From Trebouxia sp. TZW2008 (lineage: Eukaryota > Chlorophyta > Trebouxiophyceae > Trebouxiales > Trebouxiaceae), in assembly GCA_002118135.1 (NCBI GenBank), contig BDIU01000350.1, forward strand, positions 85,289-149,288: a stretch of 64,000 nucleotides of DNA, written 5' to 3'. Both the position numbers and the translations under genes were made by a program. The notes under the pieces were generated by a model. That model was given only the letters and a program-made list of their open reading frames with translations, made no database searches and had not been told where the DNA came from. This document shows, piece by piece, positions 12,333-22,431 of the stretch. How positions within the stretch are numbered: the first letter of the stretch is position 1; the number at the start of each line of letters is the position of its first letter.

Positions 12333-15300
12333 TCATCTGTAGGTAATGAGGTACTTTGGGTAGGCATGGGCACTGTTGTACGTTACATATATGGGTGTCT
12401 GGCAACCGCTGTATGTCCCAGACACTGAGTCATAGCGCAAGTCTGGTATACCAAGCTGCCTGCACAGCAAGCTGTAGCCGTCAGATTGAGATGCCGGGCC
12501 AGGCCTACAGGTGGCTAGCTAAGCATCATTTGAGAAGCAGGGGCTCATTTGGTGACAACATAGCATTCATGGCCTGAAATGGGCATGATTCTCCTCTTCT
12601 GGACCATACCAACCACACCATTGATCGATTGAGTTGGTGAGCAAGTCACTAAGCAAGCAACAGTTGGATGCTTCACTGATGCATGCAAAGAGGTAATGCA
12701 ACTACAGTATGTGCTGGCGTGCTGCTAGCCACTGCTACATTGCCAAGCCCACGCACAATGAACTCCAATGATAGATCAACATCAATCTAGTTTATCGGTA
12801 ACTGATGACACCCAATAGCCATGCACTCCTTGCAATGCTGATCAGTCAAGAAATGGACTATGTCATTCATCAGTGCATCTTGAGCACCCATCATGCAAAA
12901 CACAAGTAGCGCCATACATGGCACATACAAGCCCTTTGAAGCAACAGCATGCCCAGTGACACACACAGGTTGCTTACTCAGCCAGCGCAGGGTTGTTGAT
13001 TAATGGTGGCATGCGCAGACTTCTGTCTGCAACCAGATGCTTGCTCTTGCCAGTCAGCACATCCACAGCCAGAACCTGCTTCAGCCCGAGTCGGCGATTT
13101 GCCGGAATGCCTTTCAGATGTGTGCCAAAGGCGGGGTCATCCGGTCTGACGTGGTGGCCATACTTTAAGGCCAGTTCAGGTTTGGTGGAGTAGTAAGTTC
13201 CCACACCCCACTGCCCAGTCAGACTCGCAAAGTTTTGAGTGAGCCCTGCACAAACGAAACAAGTCAACAAAGATAGCGCTGTTCAGCACTGGCATCTGCC
13301 GCGTGCGCTGATGTACATAGTCTTGCTGCAATGCCTTCAGTTGAGTGCCAAAGGCTGGATTGTCCAGTCTGACACGGTGACCGTATTTGAAGGCCAGTTT
13401 GGGCTTGGTGGAGTGATGTGTTCCCACACCCCACTGCCCAGTCAGGCTTGCAAAGTTCTGAGTGAACCCTGCATAAATGAAGCAAATCAAAAAGATAGTG
13501 CAGTTCAGCACTGGCATCTGCCTGATGTCCTGAAATATGCAGATTGCTGCAATGCCTTTCAGATGAGTGCCAAAGGCTGCATCATCCGCTACGACGTGAT
13601 ATTATACTTGAGGGCCACTCTAAGTTTGGTGGAGTCGTGTGTTCTCACCCCACTGCGCAGTCAGGCTTGCAGAGTTCTGAGCGAAGCCTGCACAAGTGCA
13701 GCGGGTTACAAAACTCATTGCTGCTCACAGTTGGAATTTGCTTGATGTCCTGATGTAAACAGATTGCTGCAATGCCTCTCAGGTGAATGGCAAAGCTTGG
13801 CTCATCCAGTTTGCTGTGATGACCATGCTTAAGGGCCAGTTCAGGCTTAGCAGAATTGTTTGTTTCCACACCTTACTGCCCGATCAGGCTTGCAAAAATT
13901 CTGATTCAAATCTGCACATGAGCAGCAAATCACAAAAGCTGATGCTGCTCCAGTATTGGCATCTGCCTGATACCCTTGATGAAACAGGTGCAAAAACTTG
14001 CGATTGATACCTTGCAGCAAGAGCCCAACAGCACTTGTTCAGTTGCATTGCACCAAATGTGTCGTGCAGAGCATTAGGCTGCTTATGCATGCAGAGTGCC
14101 CAATAACCACATCCAAGAATGTCCTTGCATCCAGTCTCGACACATCAACACAACACTGCATAAGGCAGATTGGCTGACTTAGCCGAGATGCATAATTCTT
14201 GCGAGGCTCTGGGGCCGGTGGGACGTGCATCAGCACAAGGCAGCTGTCCCCAATGACAAGTCAAACATCAACGCCGCACTGATTCAAGGTCGACAGGCTG
14301 ACCTAGCTCAGAGGCGTAGACCTTGTGAGAGTCTGTGCGCGTCATGTCATGCAACAGTGGAAAGCAGCTGGGACCTATGACAAAATGCAACGCACACATC
14401 AATGACACACTGATTCAAGGGAGACAGGCTGACCTAGCTCAGAGGCATAAACCTTGTGAGGCTCTGTATGCAAGATGCCATGCCACAATACAAGGCAGCT
14501 GCCACCGTTGAGAAGCTGCAATTCACACATCAATGCCACACTGATACAAGGTAGGCAGACCAACCTAGCTCAGAGGCGTAGATCTTGTGGGGGTCTGTGC
14601 CTGAGGTACCATGCCACAGTGGAAAGCAGCTGCCGCCATTCATCAGATGCAGATCAGGCTCATGGCTCCAGCGCTCCTTCATGCAGGCCTGACTATGGGA
14701 GAAGGCCCTCCACAGTCTAGGGTTCTGAATGCGGTGTACCTGTTGACACATCTTTCTATGGTAAGTCTGTTGCATTGAGCACTGATGTATTTTAGCGTAT
14801 TTGGTGTGTGCTAGTCAAATTTTGCAGTGACAGTAGCCTTTACATACTGTCTAGCTTTACACACAGGCTCGTAAGGGTTGACAGGCATGACTGTGGCGGA
14901 AGGCTCTCCACAGCCCAGGGTTCTCAATGCGGTGCACCTGTTGACGCACAGGGCTATCGGGGTCATAGCAGTGCTTGCTGCAGGTGTGAGCTGTCAGACA
15001 GTCCAGGAAGTGTCTTCCAGCAGCCGGCACACTGTGCTGACTGGATCCAATCCCTGAAGTCTACAATAAACACATCCAAACATGCAATCATTCACTTGTT
15101 CAACCATCCAGCCATGCATTCATTTAAGCAGGTTTGCATGCATGCACAAATGCCAATACAGTAAACTCTTGTTGTAAGGACACTCAATGTAAGGACAATC
15201 TCGATGTAAGAACAGTGCTATTGGTAACCCATCACTGCATTCTGACTGCAGTGGTCCCTCTGAGTATGAACAACTTGATGTAAGGACCAATTTCGTGGTA

Positions 15301-18300
15301 ACCAGAGCAGTCGTTACACCAAAAGTTTACAGTACATTTGAGGTCACCCTTACCGATGCTGTAATGCCAACATGCCGTTGCTTTGGCTGTGAAGTGGTGC
15401 ATGATGTCGCCTTGTCCATGGCAACACGCCACAAGTGTATATTTCATGACTTGCACACATCACTAAGATGATTGCTGTGGTGACACAGCCTACATGATGA
15501 AAGGCAAATGTGGCTCGTCTAACGATGAGTGGCAAATGTGGCTCGTCTAACGAGAGACAGTGGTTGACTGTATAAGCAGTGATTGATCAATCCTAAATGA
15601 AATTTTCAGTCACAAATTTTGAATGATTGTTCAGTCGTAAGACCCAACTGTATGTCTCATTGTTGACATAGCAAGGTCTGAACCATCATAATCAGACGGT
15701 CAGTCATTATTGGCTCATGTCAAATGATGAGTGACAAACCTTGACAACAACAGCACCAGCCCTACGAGCAGCCCAAACCAGATGGGACACTTCCTGACTG
15801 CCAGGGTTCACCTCAAATAGCTCAGTCTTTGCAGCTGATGCTAGAGGCTGCCACGCATTAGGGTACTGATAGCCTGACGCTGTCTGATGCATGGCTTGAT
15901 TCAGGCATCTGAGCACATGGGCTTCAGCCTACATGTCAATGACTTACTCAATTGTAGCATTGAAAGCATGCATGCATGTGTGCTTGCGATGCGTGTCAAT
16001 GTTGAATGTTTGTTTTAAAAAAATCAACGGTTGTACGTAATATGTAGCGCTGACAGCATAGTGAAAACTCAGTGTTTACTGTACAGTCAGCTGATGCCAG
16101 AGGCTGCCATTCAGTAGGGCACGGATACCCTGATGCTGTCTGATGCATTTGCAGCAATGGAAGCATGCATGTGTGAAGTTGCAATGCACGACCACCTTGA
16201 CCTTCTGTATAATGGAATGATTGTACAAAGGTGTAGTTCTGATGATCGCTTGCAAGCAATGGGTCGTTTGCTGGACAGGTGTGTAAGGGAGGTATGCAAA
16301 ACCTTACGAGCTGATTGCAGGACGTTTTGAAAAGCACTGATGATGCATGGCAAATGACAGAGCGCCCACTATTGATGCGTTCTGCAAAACATCATACAAA
16401 TGATGCCAAGCCTGAAGTTGCAAATGCAGCATACCCGGCAGACTAGCTCATCACATCCTGTCAAGCGCAAGGTGCTCTCAGCAGGAGAGCATGCTGAAAC
16501 AGCAGTCAGTGGCGCTGCTGCAAGCATCTCTTGGCGTGCTTGCAGGCTCAGTGCTTCGCACAGAGTCACATCAGTGCTTGTCATGTGCGCCTGCACGTGC
16601 AAGCATCAGGGTTGATGACTGGTGTCAGCAATGGATACAATACAAAGGGGAAACAAAGGCAGTGAATCACCATATGTAATGCTGAATATGCAATACGTGA
16701 CATGCAATACATGGCATTTGAGAGCGTGAACTCACTAAGCTGCAGCGCATATGGTGCAAAACGCAGTATATTGTCAACAATACATCATGTGCAAGTGTCT
16801 TGAATGATTGCTCACTGAACATAAGAGTATGGTGCTTCACCGCAAAAGGAGCAGTTGAGCCCACTCCAAGGCGTCAGTGCTGTGCTTGCAGATGCCCTCA
16901 GATCTGAACATATGGGATGAGCACCAGTACGTTTGACAGAGCGATTCGTATCATACAAAGCAGATGCAAAAAATGTCGTCAGCTTTCATATCCAAATGCT
17001 GCGCTGCACCCCTCGCTGACCGCCAGTGCTAGATGCAAGGCCTTTGAGAATGCGTTTGGCTATGAGCCCAGTCAGAAATAGGACATCAAGCTTTAGCCTG
17101 CCTTCAAGGAGGCTGTCAAAAAGCAAGCTTTTACCTACAGTAAAGTCTCTTTGCCCTCGATGTAAGGACGATCTTGATGTAAGGACAACGCCATTGGTGT
17201 CCAGTCACTGCACTCTGACTGCAATTATCCCTCTGAGCAAGGACAATTTGATGTCAGGACAGATTTCTTGGTAATCAAAGCAGTCGCTACAAAGAGAGTT
17301 TATTGTACCTGCACTGCTGCTTGAATCTGGTGTACTGCCTTGTCGCACCTAGACTGACTGCCTGTCACTACAAGCACTCTGCTCATGGATTGAGCGAACA
17401 GCTGAGCTCTGAGAGCTGCCACAGCAGCTGCTTTCAAATCCACAAGCCGGATTTCCTGCATGTCACACCATTGCATTACAAACGCAATGTACCTTCCAGC
17501 TGTTCTGGTGTATACGGCAAAAGTCCTTGCCAGGCTGGACTGTTCTGTAACTTGTGGTGTGAGCCTGTGCTTTAAATATGTCGAAGATGAAACTGCCTAG
17601 TGTGTAACAGAACACAGCAAATGCTTGTATTGAAGCTAAAGTCAGGTCTCAGTTGCAGCTTTGTTACAGGCTTGCTAACAAGCTCACCTTGAATGTGCAG
17701 CGGGTGTCTTGTCTGATGTATCTTGCGATGAGTGCATTCTGTTCCCTGGCCGCCAGATCAAAGGGCCTCAGACTGCGGTGGGTCTCTTGTTTTTCACTTG
17801 ACAAATCAAACAAAGTGTGAGCATTGCACAGGCTCACCTTCACACTACACTGGATGGTTTGTCTAGGTTCTTCACAATGGTGGCAATCTGCACTCTAGCA
17901 AGCTCACCTTCACTGGCAGCAGGCGTTGTGTCTGACATGTCTCAGAATGGCTGTAATCTGCGCCCTAGCCGCCAAAACCAACTGCGATGGGTCTGTAGTC
18001 TTTCAAAATGGCTGCAATTTGCAAACTGGCAAGCTTACCTTCAACGTGCAGTGGGGCGCTAGTCTGACATATCTCAGAATGGCTGCGATCTGTGCCCTAG
18101 CCGCTAGAACAAAGGGCCACTGAGCCTGCCCAGCTCCAATCAGCGGCATGGCTAGAGTTGCTGCCTGCTTTGCGCTTGACTGGTGCAAAACGTCGAAGAT
18201 GGCCTCTTGCAGATCCCAAATGCTCTGCGAATCACAACCTGCAACACGTTAAGAAACCTTGAGCCTGCCCAGCTCCAACCAGCAGCATTGCTTGTGCAAT

Positions 18301-21300
18301 TGCCTGCTTTGCGCTTGACTGGTACACCACGTCTCAAATGACGCCTTGAAGATCCCAAATGCTTTGAGAGGCATGACCTGGAAAACCAACAAGAGACATT
18401 GAGCACATTAGGCAAACAAGCGACTTTGTAGACAAAGTATGGCTGCTGATGCGTCTCATTTGACTGCAAAATAAAAAGATCTGTCAAGCAACTTAGGGTG
18501 CAAGCTGACTCTAAGCACAACATGGCAGCAGATTTGGAGCACAGATTATAATGTCGAAATCATGACAGCTTCACAAGACACCTCGATGACTAATTGACAA
18601 TGCGAACAAGATGCCCGAGAAATACATGAAAATGCAAAGTCAATTTTGACGATGGACATTTCACTTGCAGATTGTGTGTGCTGCTTTGCTGCTCACTCTT
18701 GGCAGGACTGTTGCCATTGATCACGCCAAGAAACGCAAGAAAGCCGAAGACTAGGTGCTTGCCCGAGTATGACGGCCCAACAGCATGTATAAAATGGGTT
18801 GGCCTGTTGCATGTCTTGACAGGAAGTATATCGGTGGTGGAGGTTGCTGTTCCATCCCATATGCTTGTCCAGAACCAGCTGGCAAGCATGTCAAGCAGCG
18901 GAGGCTGCTGTACTGCTGGTGCCTGTTGCTGGCTTGAAGAGTTTGCGTGGCGCTTGTCAGAGCTACAGGCGATGACATCAATAGCTTGTGACTGAAGATC
19001 ACCCTGGCAAACCTGCAGCCCAACAGCACACATTCAAAGCTTGTACTGACTGACAGTGCTACTTGAAAATCCGCATGAATGGTGGAACCTGCTGCTCCGT
19101 CCCATATGCTTGTCCAAAACCAGCTTGCAAGCATATCAGGCAGCAAAAGGCGGCTGTGCTGCTGGTGCAGGTTGCTGGCCTGTAGAATTTGTGGGCCACT
19201 TGTGAGAGCTACAGGATGTGACACCAAGAGCTTCACCCCAATTTGACACATAGCATACACTTTGTACCTGGATCTTGACACCATTGCATGTGATGCCAGC
19301 ACCAGCGGCAGCGCCAATGTCAGCAGCCCCTTGGGCCAGCACAGTGCACTGCACATCATGAGCGGTCTGCACCTCACTGATCAGCTGCTGTCCCTTTGCA
19401 GACATCACTGGGTGTGTGAACAGCGCTGCCTCATGGGCTTCCATTGCAAGCGTTCTTCTGCAGGCTACAAGCAGCTTGCTGCCTTGATCATAGGGTTTCA
19501 AGGCACTATCCTCTGCAGACACTGTGACTGCCTGTTTGCCAGGATGAGCATTGGCAGCGTGATCCCGGGACTTCAGGGGGTCATTAGCTCCTGATCTCAT
19601 CTCTGCCTGTTTGCTCAGCGTGTTGTTGGGAGCGTGACTACCACGTTTTAAGGGGTCACTAGTTGCTGATCTCATGTCTGCCTGTTTGCTCAGCTGATCA
19701 TTGGGAGTGTGTGCGCGCTGTGACCTAGAAACCATTGCAGCATTGACTTGAGCTGAGCTGTTGACCTGACTTTGCAAAGATGTCAGTGGCTGCCTTTGGG
19801 CTGTAGCGTGCTGTGCTAGGGGATTTGATGGCAAAAGCGGCCGCACCTTAGGGCTGGGAGGGTTTGGGGACTGTGCGACAGCAGCTTGTACTGGTAATGC
19901 TGCTTGTGACTTGTTTGTTGTTACAGTAGTTGCCTTGCAATGAGTTGCAAATGCCACTGCAGGCTGCACTCCTGCATCTGTGACCCTTGGTGGTGGTGAT
20001 AGGGGTGGTTGCCGCATGGGGCCTGTGCCTGCCTGGTACACAACGATAACCTCGCCAACTTGAGCTGGCTTGGCATGAGATGCAGATGCAACGGGCTGTG
20101 AAGCATTTGTAGCCCTTGGTGATGGTGGCGGCTGCCTGGCAGTTGTGCCCATCAGTGGTGGTGGTGATGGTGATTGCCTGGCAGTTGTGCCCCTCAGTGG
20201 TGGTGGAGGTGGTGCTTGCCTGGCAGTCGTGCGTGCCTGATCAATTACAACAAGCTGGCCTGCTGAGTTGCGCACAACATCAACAAAGTCTCTGCGGCTG
20301 GATGGGTCTGGCTTCAGAAAAGGCTTGTCTGCGTGCACAGACACCGCCTCATGTGCAACACTACCTGTGACATCTGGCAGCTTCTGTTGCTTGCAAACCG
20401 CCCGGTGTGTTGACGAAACAGCATGTATTGAAAGAGGAAAGGTCTTGGAGCAGCAGCATAAGCCAGCAGTGCAAGTGCCTGACAGTCTTTGATATGCACT
20501 GTGACTGCTAGTCGTGCTGTCATGCATGCCTGTTGCTGTTGACTGAGGGATTCATCCAGACTTGCGCTGCCCGGCGAAGCTGCTTGAAATGTTTCAGACT
20601 AGGCGCATGGCAGTGCACAGGCTCTGTTCATTGTATCAATGAAACAACATGCCATATGCAACATCTAAGCATTGAGAGTGTGTATGACTGGAATGCAGTG
20701 GAACATACAGTACGTTGGCACCAGTACACAGTATGCAATAAGCAAGTATTGCAGAGTTTCAGTGGTTGAAATGGTGGTAAGATGATTCAGTGGAGTCTAT
20801 TGCCGTCTCACCGGCAAATTCTGATTCCCCTTTGAAGATGCGAGCTGTGTCAGCATATGTCCTCAAGAGGTCAAGGACGCGTGTACGTACTCGACCCTGC
20901 TTCTCAAGTGCAAGCTGTAGAGGCGACTTGCCCTGCATCAGCAAACAAAGCTTATATTTGATCTTTCCTCACATAGTTACTGAGGAACATCTGCAAGGTC
21001 AGCTCAAACAGTTGAGCACAGAGAGCTGTGCAGGTGCAGCCACAGCTGATGTAGCAGTTCCGCATAGAGAGCTGTGAAGGTGTCGCACAGGTGCATCTAA
21101 ACACTCTGAGCCAAGCTTTGAGCCCAAAGTTGCGCCACTCGCTCAGCTGGCAGAGTGCCAGGTTCCTTTGCTGAGAACACTCAACGTAAAACCATTCTCC
21201 TGAGAACACTCTCAACATAGGGACAACGCAATTGGGAAGTGCTCACATCATGCTGGCTGCAATAATACCACTGAGCCAGGATATTTTGACATCAGGACAA

Positions 21301-22431
21301 TCTTCATGGTAAGCGAAATAGTTGCTTTAAGGAAAATGTACTGTAGTGCTCGCTGACCTCAGCATTGGTGCTGGCAGTGCTTGCTCCCGCTGCCAACAGC
21401 ACCTGGATAGTTGTGAGGTTGCCACACTCAATGGCAGCTATGAGGGGTGTGTGTCCCTTCAGAGAACAAGGAAGGAAATGGTTATGCTACATGCTCCAGC
21501 CAGCCAACAAGGCTGATTGCATGTGGCCTAAAATGGCAATGACTATGTGTTCAGCAGGCAATCAAGAATGCAGGACATCACCCAATGTGAACCTGTTGCA
21601 AGGCTCACAAGGTCTTTTGGCACAAAAAGATCTTTTCACTGTGATATGACATTGAGCGCAAAATCAAGGACTCGCTAGATGATCAAATCAGATTGTGCTT
21701 CATAGGGAAGATCTTCCTTTTAGTGCAGTGCAAATCAGCATCACAGGGCGATGCACAAGACATGCTTGCAGGAACAGTGTGGGCCAAGCTGCAATGCTCA
21801 GCAACAGCCATGCTGCCCAATTTTGCTCACAACTTTGCTCGCCATGTTTGGGTTTGCTCCATGTGCTAAAAGGGCCTTGACAGCTTTGCTTTGGCCCTGC
21901 TTGGCAGCCATATACAGCGCAGTTTCCTACAAACCAATACCTAGGTCTGAGCTGTACCAGAAAGACATGCAGAAGAAAGCCTGCCCTGCAGGATGGAGCA
22001 GTGCAAGCTCACTGAGCTTTGTGTGCATGTCATGGCATACAGGGTCCTGAACATCCTCAAGTCAGTGCAAGCTTGATCAAACGCATGATGCGTGTGTGAC
22101 CTACATTCTGGTCTGAGACTGCATTGACAACTGCTCCAGACTGCAAGAGCGCCTTGACATTCCTTGGCTTGCAAGTCTTCACTGCTTGCATCAAGGGCGT
22201 GAACCCCTGCAGCCATTCCTTTAGCTGTGTGTGACAGGTTGAGTTACCATTCAAAGTTACTGAAACCACAGTTCAAACTTGGCAAGCTCCTCAAAAGGGG
22301 TTTTGAGACATGCTGGTGACCATCTGTTGTTACAATACAAATGACTTGGGCTGGGACTGCTGAACTGACAGGGTGCCAGACCCTGTGAGACTGAAGGGGC
22401 TTGTCACCTTGGCATCTCTGGCTTCGAGCAT
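12333..22431 (-). CDS. Ankyrin-macro-PARP protein, predicted mono-ADP-ribosyltransferase
   Basis: The C-terminal exons join perfectly: 15928-15740, 14739-14565, 13245-12978 and 12459-12333 (phases 0, 1, 2, stop TGA). They give YPNAWQPLASAA, RIQNPRLWRAFSHSQACM, LWHGTSGTDPHKIYASELG, WGVGTYYSTKPELALKYG, KQVLAVDVLTGKSKHL, RYDSVSGTYSG, TPIYVTYNSAHAYPKYLITY. This is the PARP ART fold in its PARP14/PARP10 flavour: His of HGTS, Tyr of GTYYS, and Ile where PARP1 has its catalytic Glu. Upstream are macro-like pieces (VCQGDLQSQAIDVIACSS, THFIHAVGPSYSG at about 19020-18790; TLAMPLIGAGQAQWPFVLAAR at about 18230-18052) and an exon at 17455-17349. Next is a 400-residue Pro/Ser-rich stretch (20527-19250), then at least four ankyrin repeats (22206-22105 GFTPLMQAVKTC; 21926-21831; 21455-21358; 20940-20830). 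ATG 22431 is the simplest start, but an upstream exon is possible. Middle exons are only partly joined. Confidence 0.78.
12979..13890 (-). repeat. Tandem copies of the PARP GTYYS exon with flanking intron
   Basis: The working exon (13245-12978) has three upstream relatives at about 13465-13310, 13680-13555 and 13890-13765, spaced about 215 bases apart. The nearest reads GFTQNFASLTGQWGVGTHH and is almost intact over its first half, then loses the second half. The more distant ones carry substitutions, stops and frame breaks (AKPELALKHGHHSKLDEP). Similarity extends into the intron, so the unit copied was exon plus intron. Confidence 0.85.
14171..14564 (-). repeat. Three decayed 3' copies of the PARP HGTS half-exon
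   Basis: Downstream of the exon at 14739-14565 lie three copies of its second half, about 14518-14431, 14381-14293 and 14262-14171, at a period near 130. Each ends in a form of YASELG. The HGTS motif is degraded to HGIL, HDMT and HVPP in order of distance. A separate 5' copy of the first half (HRIENPGLWRAFRHS) lies at about 14945-14865. Confidence 0.82.
14865..14945 (-). repeat. Decayed 5' copy of the PARP HRIQNPRLW segment
   Basis: Reads VHRIENPGLWRAFRHSHAC and then runs into unrelated sequence. It copies the start of the working exon at 14739, including its CAACAG acceptor. Confidence 0.8.
15159..15332. mobile_element. MITE with pogo/Tigger-like terminal inverted repeats, copy 1
   Basis: The element runs from CAGTAAACTCTTGTTGTAAG to a right end whose complement starts CTGTAAACTTTTGGTGTAA. 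It is flanked on both sides by TA, the target duplication of Tc1/mariner-pogo transposons. It is 174 bases long with no coding capacity, and it sits in an intron of the PARP-like gene. The interior repeats the phrase GATGTAAGGAC, which is also found in copy 2. Confidence 0.8.
16085..16155 (-). repeat. Decayed copy of the PARP YPNAW exon
   Basis: Reads QMHQTASGYPCPTEWQPLAS, a copy of part of the working exon at 15928-15740. It stops abruptly at the CAGCTGA boundary. It lies 5' of the working exon in transcript order. Confidence 0.8.
17138..17305. mobile_element. MITE with pogo/Tigger-like terminal inverted repeats, copy 2
   Basis: Left end CAGTAAAGTCTCTTTG; complement of the right end CAATAAACTCTCTTTG; flanked by TA. 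It is 168 bases and clearly related to the element at 15159 along its whole length (GATGTAAGGAC, TCACTGCACTCTGACTGCA). It lies in another intron of the PARP-like gene. Confidence 0.8.
17690..19210 (-). repeat. Multiple partial copies of the macro-domain exons
   Basis: The first-half exon (VCQGDLQ...) has a decayed copy at about 19210-19075 that still reads PDMLASWFWTSIWDG. The second-half exon at about 18230-18052 has a decayed 5' copy at about 18380-18260. Truncated 3' copies of its end lie near 17965-17905 (VLAARAQITAILRHVRH) and 17755-17690 (FDLAAREQNALIARYIRQ), each followed by a GTGAGC-like donor. More than one of these could be used in splicing, so the true macro exon set is uncertain. 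Confidence 0.7.
21186..21345. mobile_element. Diverged MITE of the same family, copy 3
   Basis: Shares interior phrases with the other two (AGGGACAACGCAATTGG, TTTTGACATCAGGACAATC, CATGGTAAGC) and ends ...TGTACTGTA, consistent with the family's right end. The left terminus is eroded. It also sits in an intron of the PARP-like gene, between two ankyrin exons. Confidence 0.65.
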
